From positions 18,519,215-18,583,214 of the forward strand of contig OX328112.1 of assembly GCA_946811185.2 (NCBI GenBank): 64,000 nucleotides of DNA. Reading direction: 5' to 3'. Both the position numbers and the translations under genes were made by a program. The notes beneath the pieces were generated by a model. The model was not told the DNA's origin. It did no database searches and worked only from the letters and a program-made list of their open reading frames with translations. The stretch is from Hippopus hippopus. Lineage: Eukaryota; Mollusca; Bivalvia; Cardiida; Cardiidae. Below are positions 51,982 through 62,950 of the stretch, piece after piece; the stretch's first letter is position 1, and every line of letters begins with the position of its first letter.

Positions 51982-52547
51982 GTCGCTCTGGTGCTATTAG
52001 AATCGCCATGACGACTATTTTGTATGGCCTCAGATTTATATTCAGGGGCCCGGGAGTCTGCACTCGGCAGATCGCCGTCCTGCCACCTACCAACACCGAT
52101 AGCTGCTTTCCAGCTGCCTTTCAATCTCCGCCCTGCCGCCGGCAGATATTTTGAAATTGTACAGTGGCATGTCGGTAGCATAACAGCAGCAGGCCGGATG
52201 CTGGAGAGTGGAAGTTAGTTCCTACCGATCGCCGGCTGAAGTTTGAGGGCTGTCGAACCCCACGACCGAGTAAAAATCACGCTGCAGCCCGCCTGCCGCT
52301 TGATAGCCACCTCGCGACTTCGAAATGCGCCAGGCCGGTGCCCTGACGACAGGCACAGTTGGAAAAAATCAGCCGGTGGCAGACAGAAATTTAACTTTTT
52401 CTTAAAACTTCAGCGGTGTCCTAGCAGCATCTAAAATGCCGCCTGCCGATTGTGCCTGCCACCGAGCTGCCACCGGCCGAATTTGAGCGAAAACTGGCAG
52501 TTACCACGCCGGCAGGCAGCATTTAGTGATTTGTGACCGTACTATTA

Positions 52548-52875
52548 GGGATATAGGGCTTCTGAAAGCAATGGCGGGAAAGGGGAAAATGCTAGTAACC
52601 AGCAGTTTCCTCTTTTCTCAAAATATTTTCTATTCTTTTAAAGACAAATTTATAACATCATTTCAGCCACATTTCAAGTGTTGTCTGCAAATGTTTTTAT
52701 TTTATATGTGTCCAAAATTTTGTCTTCTGTTTAAGACTCAGTACTACAAATGACAACATTTTAGAAAAAAAAGGAGAAAATGCTGGTTACCAGCATTTTC
52801 TCCTTTTCCCACAATATTTTCAAAACCCGTCTTTCTACAGTTTGTTAAAATATGGGATTGTTTGTTGAAGGATCA
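52548..52875. repeat. Family A copies, forward then reverse partial
   Basis: 52548-52740 (core aaaatgctagtaaccagcag) and 52741-52875 (core gaaaatgctggttaccagca, perfect hairpin). Confidence 0.65.
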
Positions 52876-53082
52876 TTGGTCATTTTATTGGTCTCTCAGT
52901 AACAGAGATTCAGTGTGACATACTATCAATGGTCAGTAAGGGCAATAGTGACTGCTAGTGAGAGATATCTGGTTTCATGCCACTGGACAATGGTCAGTTT
53001 TCAGTGTGGTATTAGTCTATTGATTATAATTTGAAAGCAGCTATTTTTGGTCACATCTGTATTTGTCAGCCTCATATTGTGT
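52876..53082. other. Unassigned DNA
   Basis: Short phrases ggtcattttattgg, caatggtcag and similar recur loosely. Nothing assigned. Confidence 0.35.
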
Positions 53083-53850
53083 TCCTTTACCCTGTATCGT
53101 CGGATGCAGTGTTGCATTAATGACCCGGAAGAAGGGTTTTCAAAATATAGTAAAAGGAGAAAACGATGGTTACCAGCATTTTCTCCTTTTCCCACAGTGT
53201 CTTGTACCCTTTCAAAATCAGTTTCTATCATTTGAGCCACATTTAGTTTGTTGTCTATAAATACTTTTGATTTAAAAAGTCCAAAATTTGTTGTTTGGTA
53301 AACCTTTTATCACACAATCCTGAGTTTTATTTATGACGCTAGAAAAGAACGCTTTCGAAATCGTTGGTAAAAGGAAAATTTTTGCTGATAACCAGCTTCT
53401 CTTCTTTTTCCACAGCCGAGCCCCGGTAGCTCAGTCGGTAGCGTGCAGGACTTGAGAACAAGGGGTCATGGGTTCGATCCCTGGCTCGGCCAATTTCTTT
53501 CCAAAGATTGATGATAGTCATTGCGACAGGATTCATTCCTCTCCCACCGCTGACCATTGTTTCAATGATGGTTATGTGGGAAAGCAGCCAGTGGCTTGGA
53601 AAGAAAATTGTGCGGAGTACTGGTAAAAGAGTCTCCAGGAAAGCATGGATAGTTGCACTGGCCGCCGCGATATAACTGAAATAATGTTAAAAACGGTGTT
53701 AAACACCATACAATCAATCAATCAATCAATTCTTTTTCCACAAAGATTTCTACAGTTTAAAAGACAGAAATCAAACTTTCAGCTACATCTATAGTCTGCA
53801 AATGCCTTTAATTTGGTTGTGTCCAAAGTTTTGTTGTTTTGTCAGTCACT
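53083..53850 (+). repeat. Two family A copies, second split by a SINE
   Basis: 53083-53300, then 53300-53414 plus 53743-53850. The second copy is interrupted in its hairpin arm by the SINE at 53415. Confidence 0.7.
53415..53729 (+). mobile_element. Full-length SINE family F with 13-bp target duplication
   Basis: Flanked by ttctttttccaca at 53402-53414 and 53730-53742, an exact 13-bp duplication. Head gccgagccccggtagctcag (A box) with ggttcgatccctggc (B box), body ttgcgacaggattcattcct and gtgggaaagcagccagtggc, tail (atca)n. The head's 3' end cctggctcggc pairs with its start gccgagcc, so the acceptor stem is well kept. This is the reference copy of the family. Confidence 0.9.
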
Positions 53851-53943
53851 CTTTGAATTTGGACAGGTCCAAAATGTGGCTATGGTGAAGATGTAAAAGA
53901 TAAATTAGATCATTTGAGCTGTATACTAGTTGTCTTCTTTTCT

Positions 53944-54171
53944 TTAACTCTTTACCAAACGACAAATTTTTGGACTGGACCAAATTCAAAGCATCTGCAG
54001 AGAACAAATTAAATCTTGTTAATATGGTGATTTCTGACTGATAGGGTAGAAAATATTGTGGGAAAAGGAGAAAATGCTGGTTACCAGCTTTTTCTCCTTT
54101 CCCCACGAATGTTTTCTATATGCTTCTTTCTCAGGGTCGTTAAAAGTCGGGATTGTTTGGTAAAGAGTTAA
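53944..54171 (-). repeat. Family A, intact copy (228 bp)
   Basis: TTAACTCTTTACCAAACGAC to GGTAAAGAGTTAA with TTAA at each end. Core gaaaatgctggttaccagct. Confidence 0.85.
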
Positions 54172-54277
54172 GTGCTTTCAATTTGGAGAAGTCCAAAATT
54201 GTGTTATCTTGGGAAGAGTAAGAGCTTTCTTATACAAAAAGGTACAAAGAACTCTCTGTAAAAACAAAAATACAAAT

Positions 54278-54540
54278 GAGCTATGCTCTGTGAAAAGGGG
54301 GCTTAATGCATTTACAAAAAGTATTGACCTATGTTAGCCTGCGCAGTCCGAGCAGGCTGACATGAGTTGAAACTTTTTGCTATCAGTCAATTTTCTGCAT
54401 GTCCAAGGACTAGTGCCTTCCCTCAGATTCAGTAAATCATTAGACTAAGTGGATTTTATGGTTCCCTAATAATGTGATGACTTGCTTCGTATGATGCATA
54501 ATAAAGATGCATTAAGTCCCCTTTTGCCAGAGCATGGCTT
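54278..54540 (+). repeat. Family C element
   Basis: Left end gagctatgctctgtgaaaag, right end cccttttgccagagcatgg. Stem tatgttagcctgcgcagtcc / gagcaggctgacatg. Confidence 0.75.
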
Positions 54541-54655
54541 ATTTCTTTTTCTCCCATTCTGATTGGTCAGATAAAACCTGACAAGGTTAATTGGACTTAT
54601 CTCTACTGCTATGAGGAAAATGTAACCATCAGAATGGTTGTGTTTGAAAACTGTT

Positions 54656-54729
54656 TGAGCAATGCTCTGTGAAAAGGGGGTTTGATGCATCTTCAAAAAG
54701 TATTGACACAGGTTAGCCTGTGCAGTCCA
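54656..54729 (+). repeat. Family C, left third only
   Basis: gagcaatgctctgtgaaaag, gggtttgatgcatcttcaaa, ggttagcctgtgcagtcc, then truncated at the hairpin apex. Confidence 0.65.
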
Positions 54730-54992
54730 TTCTACCTCTGAATTCATGTAGTTTTTTGACAAAACGACCTCTTTTCTTTTTACATACACCAAATTTAAAG
54801 AGCATTTGATGACTAAGATTTTTTAAGGCTAAAACTTAGCAGAATAAATTAGCAAAATGGTAACATCATTCTAAAACTATTTCATCCTTATTATATCAAG
54901 AGTTAGATAGTCTGTCAAAGAAACATTATTATGAGAATGGCATATCTGGGTCTTTGTTTGTTTGATGTTTATCAGTGTTTTTAACATTTCAG
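54730..54992. other. Unassigned DNA
   Basis: AT-rich. It ends in the acceptor-like sequence before the candidate exon at 54993. Confidence 0.35.
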
Positions 54993-55081
54993 TCATATCT
55001 CAGCAGCCGGTGACACCTTCCATGTGGTCCTGGATTTTCTTTTACATCTTGTTTCTAGTTTCTTTTTGCTCTCCATCTTAA
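54993..55081 (+). CDS. Candidate terminal exon with a membrane helix
   Basis: Acceptor gtttttaacatttcag. With two leading bases the frame reads I-S-Q-Q-P-V-T-P-S-M then a hydrophobic run W-S-W-I-F-F-Y-I-L-F-L-V-S-F, closed by TAA at 55079-55081. The form suits the C-terminal anchor of a membrane protein, and its phase (1) equals that left by the signal-peptide exon at 32117. The link is speculative. Confidence 0.25.
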
Positions 55082-55321
55082 TATTGTTAAAAAAATGTGC
55101 AGTGGTGAGAGAGGAATTATTCCTATCACAATGAACATAAGCACAGAGTGAGAGGAGCTTGGCTGAGCTGGGGTTTAGGCTAAGGACCCGTGGATTTTTA
55201 GCCCTGTACTCTGTTACAAACAAAGCTATCAGGCTTGGCTAAGTCTGTCTGAGGATGTCCATTTGATTTATTTGCCTGACCAAGAGGTCAGCACACTTTG
55301 CTGTGGCATTCTGGGGTGAGG
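55082..55321. other. Unassigned DNA
   Basis: Contains a weak SINE F-like remnant (gtggtgagagaggaattatt). A minus ORF (55223-54993) has no domain. Confidence 0.35.
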
Positions 55322-55755
55322 GGGTGAGGGGGCTTAATGCATCTTCATATTGCATTATACTAAGCAAGTTGTTGCATAACTTGCATCCATTTTGACTAAA
55401 AATCGGCTGAATCTTGAAGTAGATTGGTCCTGTGACAGGAATGTTATTTACCAGTGGCTAAAACTTTTGACCCAGGTCTATCTGCGTAGATTGCACAGGA
55501 TGACGTGGGTCATTACTTTTTGCTGATGCATTAACTCTTTACCAGACGACAAAATTATTGACTTGAACAAATTCAAAGCATTTTGGAGATGACAAAGTAA
55601 ATGTGACTCAAAACCTGAAATTTGTTTTTTGAATAAAAGAAAACATTGTTGGAAAGGAGAAAATGCTGGTTACCAGCATTTTCTCCTTTTCCCACAATGT
55701 TTTTAACAGCCTTCTTCCTGAGGATGATTAAAACTTGGAATTATTCGGTTAAGGG
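55322..55755. repeat. Family C element followed by family A
   Basis: 55322-55522: degenerate C (taatgcatcttcatattgca, cccaggtctatctgcg). 55520-55755: reverse A copy starting at the gcattaa end of C, with core gaaaatgctggttaccagca. Confidence 0.65.
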
Positions 55756-56027
55756 TAAAACCACCTTTTCAAGGTGCATGACTTGATGTATATTTGGAAG
55801 TACAATTATATTCAGGTAATTAACATGCAAATGTATGTACATGTACTTTATAATTATGTGACAAGCAGTTTTCTTTCTTCCAAGATGTTTTTAATCTGTC
55901 AGTCTTAGTGGGCAGACTTGTAAATAGGCATGCAAATACATAATACTTGATATTACTGAAATAAGTTATTGCTCCTTTTTCCTCAATGTTTTCACAGCCC
56001 TGTGAATTGCAGGGGGCATTGTTATTT
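55756..56027. other. Unassigned DNA
   Basis: AT-rich; nothing recognised. Confidence 0.35.
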
Positions 56028-56288
56028 GAGCCATGCTCTGGCAAAAATGGGACTTAATGCATGTCTGTAATGTATTGTACCTAGTAAGACATCACATAAT
56101 TATGGATCCATAAAATCCATTTTGTCTTAAAACTGACTGAATCACAAGGTAAAGTGGTCCTTTGACATGCAGAAAATTGACCCATCACAAAAGTTGTGAC
56201 ACATGTCAGCCTGCACGGACTGCACAGACTGACATGGGTCTATACTTTTTGCAGTTGCATTAAGCCCTCTTTTTATGGAGCATGACTC
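56028..56288 (+). repeat. Family C element
   Basis: Left end gagccatgctctggcaaaaa, right end ctttttatggagcatgactc. Stem catgtcagcctgcacggact / gcacagactgacatg. Confidence 0.78.
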
Positions 56289-56624
56289 ATTTGTATTTGT
56301 GGGGCTTTAATTTGTTAATGATAATAGATAAATAAGCAGGTCAAAAGATATGAGACATTACACTTGTAAGTAGACATGTAAATTACATACGTGTATCCAT
56401 ACATGTGCTCGACATTAATGTAACTAACAAATACCTTTTTTCCACCGTCAATGTTTTCCACTGCCTGTGGGGCGATATGAACGATTTATTTGTACTTGTT
56501 TGGCTTCATTAATGTGAAAGTAAATAAGCAGGTTGGTGTTTTTGGGCAGACTCTTAAAAAGACATGCAAATACATGTACATTAATGTAAACCTTTTGTAT
56601 ATGACATTTCAATTTTCATGTATT
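56289..56624. other. Unassigned DNA with a partial internal duplication
   Basis: Text around 56290-56345 (tttgtatttgtggggcttta, ataaataagcaggt) recurs in similar form near 56490-56535. Confidence 0.4.
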
Positions 56625-57157
56625 AGCTCTTTACCATACAGCCCATTTTTGATGACTCTGAGGAAAAAAGCTTTTGTAAACATTTTGTCTATTTACCAGC
56701 ATTTTCTCCATTTTGCACCATCTTTACTCGCGTATCTGAGAACTTCAACTCATTTGTATCCATTTCAAAATTGTCGTGTGTAGGTACTTCAAATTTAGGA
56801 GAGTTCTATGCTTTTCATTTGGGGAAAAAGGTGAACCCTTTTAGGGATGAATTATTGAAATGGTTGTATGGTGGTAATGCTACAACACGATTCAGTTTAT
56901 CATGGCAGCCAGTGTACAGATCTACGCTTTCCTGGAGTTTCTTGTACCAGTACTATGCACAATATTCTTCTCAAAGCCACTGGCTGCTTTCTCACAGAAC
57001 CACTATTGAAACAATTATCTGGGTGTATTAGAGAGGGATGAATCCCAAGCAATGATTATCACCAATCTTCAGAAAGGAATTGGGGAAGCTGAAGATTTGA
57101 ATCTGTGACTGCCTCCTGATCTCAAGTCCTGTCCAACTGCGCTAACGGGGCTTGGCT
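56625..57157. repeat. Decayed family A and a reverse SINE F copy
   Basis: 56625-56830 is a degenerate A (agctctttaccatacagccc). 56898-57157 is SINE F on the minus strand (tcctggagtttcttgtacca, aaagccactggctgctttct, gcgctaacggggcttggct). Confidence 0.6.
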
Positions 57158-57283
57158 AAATTAATAAAATTGACCCAACTGTTTGTCCTGGATGTTATAT
57201 GAACTGTTTTCTTGTTCAGATCTAGACCAACCTGTACAGAAATGGGTGGAATAAGAGCAACTTTTCGGATATGATGGCATTAA

Positions 57284-57509
57284 CCTTTTACCACACAATC
57301 CCAAGTTTTAACCACCCTGAGAAAGAAACCTTTTAAAGGCATTGTGGGAAAAGGAGAAAATGCTGGTAACCAGCATTTTCTCCATTTCCCACAATGTTTT
57401 CTAACCTTTCCACAGACAAATTTCAATTTTTGAGTCACACTTCTATGTTGTTTTTGACAAATGCTTTAAATTTTAACAAGTGCAAAATTTTGTTGTTAGG
57501 AGAAGTTAA
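57284..57509 (+). repeat. Family A copy
   Basis: TTAACCTTTTACCACACAATCC, near-perfect hairpin gaaaatgctggtaaccagca, ending gttaggagaagttaa. Confidence 0.75.
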
Positions 57510-57654
57510 CGAACACCAAACAAACAAACTGATGAATTCATTGACAATATGACTGTATACGGAAAAGGGTGAGAGGATTGATATTTCAATGTCTTTTAGC
57601 AAGATTGTGACAGCTAATAGGAATTGTTAAGCAGCTTGACGGAATTTTTTCAAG

Positions 57655-58026
57655 AAATCTGACCGAAAATTCTGAATCACCTTTTCTTTGAGAGGGTAGA
57701 AAACATTTCGGGAATAGGAGAAAATGCTGGTTATCAGTATTTTCTCCTTTTCCAGCAATGTTTCAAAACATGTTTTTCCACAGGGTTGTAAAACACAGGA
57801 TGGCATGGTTATCTCTGTACCTCACAACCAAATCTTAGACTTGTCCAAATTATAAAGCATTTGTAGATGAAAAATCAAAGTTTACTCGGATGATGAAACT
57901 TGCCTGTTACTGAGTTGAAAACATTTTGGAAAAAAGAAAAAAATTGCTGGTTCTTTTTCCAAAATGTTTTCAAAACTTTTCTTTCTCAGGGTTGTTAAAA
58001 TTTGGGATAGAGTGGTATAGGGTTAA
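57655..58026 (-). repeat. Two family A copies
   Basis: 57655-57812 partial (core gaaaatgctggttatcagta) and 57813-58026 (core partly deleted, aaaaaaattgctggttcttt). Confidence 0.62.
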
Positions 58027-58290
58027 GGGTTGAATCATTGCAATTGCATTACTGTGTGATCATACAACACCAAACAAACAAACAAGCAAAAAAAACAAAC
58101 AAGCAACCAAACAAATAGAATGACAATACCCTTGCATGGGGTAGAGCGTGAGAAGGATTGGTATTGAAGCAATGACTTCTGGCAATAAAGGCTAATAGGA
58201 ATTTTCAAGAAAACCCTGCAGGAAATGAAATCTGAAATAGGAGGCACTTTGAAAAATGAAACTTTGACCTCAGTGACTCTTATAACACAG
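58027..58290. other. Unassigned DNA
   Basis: A run of caaacaaacaagc at about 58070-58115. Parts around 57515-57640 and 58070-58240 are similar (gaatgacaatac.. agcaatgacttctggcaa), an old duplication. Confidence 0.4.
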
Positions 58291-58958
58291 TAATCCTTTA
58301 CTAGACAACAAAATTTTAACCTGGTCCAAATTGGAAGCATTTGCAGACGACATATTTTTATGTTATTCAAAACATAAAATTTGTCTTTCAAAGGGTAGAA
58401 AACATTGTGGGAAAAGAAGAAAATGCTGGTTACCAGCTTTTTCTTCTTTTCCTACAATGTTTTCAAAAGGCCACTTCCTCAAGGTCGTTTAAACCCGGGA
58501 TAGTTTGGTAAAGGTTTAATCCATTACCAGACGACAAAATGTTAGACTTGTCCAAATTGGAGGCATTTGCAGATGCTAATTCAGATTTGTTTGAAATGAG
58601 TGGATTTTTCATATCAGGAGTAGAAAACACTTTGGGAAGAGGAGAACATTCTGTTTACCAGCATTTTCTTATTTTTACACATTGTTTTTAAAAGCTTTCT
58701 TCTTCTGTCATAAAATCACATGATCACGGTAAAACCCTTTATCACACGATCCCGACTTTTCTTGACTCTAAGGAAAATGGCTTTTGAAAACATTGTCGGC
58801 AAAGAAAAAATGCTGGTAACTAGCATTTTCTCCTCATTCACCAATGTATTCTACCTTATGAAAGACAAATTTTGTGGTTTGAGTAACGTTAAATTTGTTG
58901 TCTGCAAATGCTTCCAATTTGGACAGATCTAGAATTTTGTCGTTTGGTAAAAGGTTAA
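58291..58958. repeat. Chain of three family A elements
   Basis: 58291-58520 (-), 58517-58730 (-) and 58731-58958 (+). The first core is agaagaaaatgctggttacc, with matching ttcttctttt on the other arm. Confidence 0.72.
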
Positions 58959-59324
58959 AGGATGAATCTTATCCCATAATGCAGACCTACCAGTTGGTGC
59001 ATTTGTTTAGTAAAAGCTTCTTGAAAATAATGCTACAAATACAAAATTTACTCCTACAGAATAATTTTTTCCAGTTACAACTTTTTTGGCAGATTTTATC
59101 TGTATTGGAGTTGTTTTGATTTTTCATTGCTTGAAGGATGCACTGTGAGGAATGGGACAAAGCAAGAGAATTCCCTGGGAAATGGGAAAAAATTCAAAAG
59201 ACAATCTTGAAGTTCATGATTGCTATAGCCCAATTCAAGTTAATGATTTTTGCTGTACTGTGAGGACAAAATTTTTAGACTTGTCCAAGTTCAAAGCAAT
59301 TGCAGACAACAGAAGTTAACTCTT
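58959..59324. other. Unassigned DNA
   Basis: A family A end fragment near 59270-59310 (tagacttgtccaagttcaaa). Otherwise nothing. Confidence 0.4.
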
Positions 59325-59752
59325 TTAACTCTTTACCAAACGACAAAAATTTAAAACTGATCCAAATCTAAAGCTTTTGCAGACGACCAATTAAATGTAG
59401 CCAAGATGATGATTTCTGTCATTGATAGGGTAGAAAACATTGTGGGAAAAGGAGAAAATGCTGGTTACCAGCATTTTCTCCTTTTCCCACGATGTTTTCA
59501 AAATCCTTCTTCCTCAGAGTCGTTAAAAATCGAGATTGTGTCGTAATCAGTTAACAACCTTGGGGATGAAGGCTTTTGAAAAAGGAGAAAATGGTGGTAA
59601 CGAGCATTTTCTCCTTTTCCAGGAATGTTTTCAAACGTTCCAGATACAAATCCAGTCATTTGAGTCACCTTTAATTTGGCATCTGCAAATGCTTTGAATT
59701 TCGACCAGTCTAAGATTTTGCCATCAGTAGGTACCTTCTGGTAAAGAGTTGT
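59325..59752. repeat. Chain of two family A elements, opposite orientation
   Basis: 59325-59554 (-) has a perfect hairpin (ggagaaaatgctggttacca). 59551-59752 (+) shares TTAA 59551-59554 and has lost part of its left stem. Confidence 0.75.
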
Positions 59753-60173
59753 GTTCCCATCTCAGCAGAAATCCTTATGCTTCATTTACAGAAATCGATG
59801 TGTCTATGATGTCCACAGTTTTAAAAACATCGCAGAATTCATGATTTATTGAATTAAATTTGCTTGCCCACGCTGTGTTACACTCTCAGTATGATTTTTT
59901 AAGAGCTTCAGCGATTTGTTACAAAACTTAAATGATTCTGGTCAAGATATGTGGTGATTTTCATTACATTCTCCTCAGTTCTCTAGCAACAAAAGCGAGC
60001 TGCTATCATGTTTTGTCACGTTCCTTTTAGAACCCTCCTTTTATTAAGTTCTATTAAGCTCTGCTACGACATATTTTAACGATTTGATCGAAATTGTCAA
60101 GTTTTGCCTGCGATGTATGAATAGTAGTGACGATAAATGAAAGAAACTCAATCCATCCTCTCATCCTTCCCAG
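59753..60173. other. Unassigned DNA
   Basis: One of the few repeat-free stretches in this half. It ends in a strong pyrimidine tract (atcctctcatccttcccag). Confidence 0.4.
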
Positions 60174-60303
60174 AGATTCAAAAGAGAAACAAGCTATGTA
60201 TCCAATAGATGAAGAAGGTGCTGAGTTGGCTGGGTTTTTTGTATACCTTTATTTGAAGCAGGAGAGAAAAGAAGAAGCACAAAAGATGGCATTGACTTGC
60301 TAG
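60174..60303 (+). CDS. Candidate terminal exon, helical protein
   Basis: A strong acceptor (cctctcatccttcccag) opens a frame after one base: S-K-E-K-Q-A-M-Y-P-I-D-E-E-G-A-E-L-A-G-F, then F-V-Y-L-Y-L-K-Q-E-R-K-E-E-A-Q-K-M-A-L, ending TAG at 60301-60303. The other two frames are closed. The spacing of small and aromatic residues recalls a TPR-like helical hairpin, but no family is recognised. The bases after it (gtgaga) look like a donor, so the stop may instead mark a chance ORF. Confidence 0.3.
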
Positions 60304-60689
60304 GTGAGACCATGGTGAAGTGTTAATTGAAGGAATCTATTGAGACAATATTCTCAACTTCTTAACAGACTGCTAATGAGGCATGAAGTAGTGAAACTTA
60401 TTGAATTGTGTTTTTAAGCTCACCAAGATCCCCTACCACAGACCATCAAAGTCTGAGGTGCATTATGGTCTGTTACATTGTACTACTTCTACGAAGCTTT
60501 CCATGTTCTCTCAGGATAGAAATTAAATAGGTGTAATAGTGGCAAAATATTTGATAGTCAAAATTTCTTTCACAACTGTAATGATCATTCCGATAGCACT
60601 AAGTTCCAGCAAGATTAACACGATTTGATTCGTTCCTACAACCCCACACGCTCACGACGCTTCTCTCAAATCATGGACATAGTGGCTCA
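60304..60689. other. Unassigned DNA
   Basis: A small inverted repeat (agaccatcaaagtctgaggt / cattatggtctg) at about 60441-60475. No exon. Confidence 0.35.
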
Positions 60690-60928
60690 GGTAAATGCAG
60701 CATTAGATTGATGTTATTCATTGCAACATAATTCCATAATTCACTTCTCTCTCTCTGCTGAACATTATTTTGTTATTCTTATGTGGGAAAGCAGCCAGAG
60801 GCCTGGAAAAAGTGTTGTATGAAATACAGATAAAAGAAATTCCAGGAACACATTGGTATGTAGTCTTGCCTCCATGAATTTCACTGAAATAATTATGAAA
60901 ACAGCATCAAGACACCAAACAAAACATA
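60690..60928 (+). mobile_element. SINE family F, head lost
   Basis: gatgttattcattgcaacat, ctctgctgaacattattttg, gtgggaaagcagccagaggc, gcatcaagacaccaaac. The tRNA head is not recognisable. Confidence 0.6.
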
Positions 60929-61012
60929 GCAAGAAGGACTGGGATAGGGGAGCAAGCAATTATAGTAGCTAATTTATTCCCAAAATTAGGTTTTAGGTTT
61001 CATAAACCAGTA

Positions 61013-61651
61013 GTTAATTCTTTACACAACGTCAAAATTTAAAGCCTTCTCTATATTGAAAACATTTGCAGACGACAATTTAATTGCGGCTCAGATGATT
61101 GGATTTGTCTCTGAAAGGGGGAGAAAACATTGTGAGACAAGGAGAAAATGCTGCTAATCAGCATTTTCTCCTTTTCCCCACAATGTTTCAAAAGCTTTTT
61201 CTGCGGGTTCATAAAAACATGAGGATTGGCAGGTAAAGGCCTAACCCTTTACCAAACAATTCTGACTTTTAACAACTTTAAAAAGAAGGCTTTTGAAAAC
61301 ATTGTGGGAAAAGAAAGAAATGCTGGTAACCAGCATTTTCTTCTCTTCTCACAATGTTTTCTACCCTTTGAAAAAAAAATTTTATGTATTGATTAACATT
61401 TGATATGTTATCTTCAATACTTTGAATTTGGACCAGTCTAAAATTTTACTAAGTAGTAAAGAGTTAACTCTTTGGCTGCTATGCGCAACTCAAGGACCTT
61501 GAACGGATATTGTATATTCAAGATCAGACATGTTCTTTGTAGTCTCATCTTGGATCGACACTGTCCAATAAGGAGATTATTTTTCTCCAAAAAATAACTG
61601 AGTTTTTTATTATCAGATTGAAAGTTCCATATAACTTATTTAGTGGGTTAA
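61013..61651. repeat. Chain A (-), A (+), B (+)
   Basis: 61013-61243, 61241-61466 and 61463-61651. The A/B pair shares TTAA 61463-61466, and B ends in ttagtgggttaa. The first junction is slightly decayed (cctaaccctttacc). Confidence 0.76.
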
Positions 61652-62655
61652 GAGTTGAAGATATGCCACATAAATTATCTCTGTTAGGGTATATTTATAT
61701 ATAAAAATAATCACTTAGGTGAACGACCCACTCAGGTACGGTCAAGGTATCCCATGACCATCTATCATGTCCCTGCAATAATCTCATTATCTGTTTTAGA
61801 CCAGTATATTCCTGCGAAAAACATTGTGGCAAAAGAAGAAAATGTCTCAAAATAACTGTGTAAGGTGAACGACCCACTCCGGTGCAGTCTAAGTATCTGA
61901 TACACATCTATTATGTCCCTGCAATAATCTCATTATCTGATTCAGACTTTGTCTGTGCCACTTGAAAATATTGTGGCAAATGAAGAAATTGCTATAAACC
62001 ACTCAGGCACAGTTAAAGTATTACAATCATGTACATGATAATTCATTTCCGTAAGTCCCTGCAATGATGTATTTATATTTCCGAAGATCTAACTGACCAG
62101 TGGGTGTGATTGGACTCTAGCAAGAGACAACTGTTGAAAAACATTGCAAAATGGAGGAAATACCACATTTTACAATAATTATATTAGGTGAACAACCCAA
62201 CAAGGTACAGTGTAGATATCCATAACCATCTATCATGTCCTTACAATGATCTCATTATCTTCTTAATCCTTTACCACACAATTCTGAGTTTTAATGACTC
62301 TGAAGTTGAAGGCTTTTGAAAACGTTATGGGAAAAGGAGAAAATAAAGGCAACCAAAGTCCAGATTATTGTCATTTGCTAAAGAGATCTGACCACTCTTT
62401 TACCTGTGGAAAATATTGTGGCAAAAGGAGAAAATGTCACATAATAACTGTGTTAGGTGAATGACCAATTCAGGTACAATTTGAGTGTACTAAGACAATC
62501 TATCATGTCCCCGCAATCATCTCAGTAACTGTTTTAGACTACTCTTTGCATTTGGAAAACATTGTGGTAAAAGGAGAAATCGCCATGTATTATGATAGCT
62601 GTAAGGTTACCAACCTGCTCAGGTACAGTCTAAGTATCCATTACCATGCATCTTA
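61652..62655. repeat. Degenerate tandem array with a family A remnant
   Basis: Units contain ggtgaacgacccactcaggt, tatccatgaccatctatcat and gtccctgcaataatctcatt. Starts are near 61719, 61864, 62187, 62457 and 62605, so spacing is irregular. Each unit ends in a family A-like aaacattgtggcaaaagaag. 62270-62390 is a partial A copy. Confidence 0.6.
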
Positions 62656-62880
62656 CATTAAACCTTTACCTGACAATCCTGAGTTTGAATGACTCTGAAG
62701 AAGGAAGGCTTTTGAAAACATTGTGGGAAAAGGAGAAAATGCTGGTAACCAGCATTTTATCCTTTTCCCCACAAGTTTTCTGCCCTTTCGGATACAAATT
62801 CCATCATTATTGCCTCATCTAATTTGTTGTCTGCAGATGCTTTGCATTTGGATCAGTTCAATTTTTTTTTGTTTCACAAA
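62656..62880 (+). repeat. Family A copy
   Basis: attaaacctttacctgacaa, core gaaaatgctggtaaccagca, gtctgcagatgctttgcatt. The right terminus is lost. Confidence 0.7.
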
Positions 62881-62950
62881 AATGTCATTATATGTCTGCA
62901 CCAGATGACTTGATTCCTCTAGCAGTAGACCACCTCAGAAAACATTGTAG

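Larger units (their letters stand above)
51363..52543 (+). mobile_element. GC-rich 1.18-kb DNA transposon-like element
   Basis: Termini agtacggtca (51363-51372) and tgaccgtact (52534-52543) are perfect inverted repeats. Both subterminal regions are packed with short GC-rich motifs (ctgccgcctgccgat, ggccggc, cgccggc) in both orientations, unlike the AT-rich surroundings. A TATA box (atatataaacc, 51736-51746) and a short ORF follow in the middle. It looks like an internally deleted, non-autonomous derivative that kept the promoter and N-terminus of a larger element. Superfamily unknown: flanking duplications are not clear (attaaa / attagg). Confidence 0.7.

Noticed and set aside
60640..60700. 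Exon ending in ggctcag|gtaaat
   Set aside because: The region grades into a SINE F copy whose head contains ggctcag-like text; no supporting acceptor or homology.
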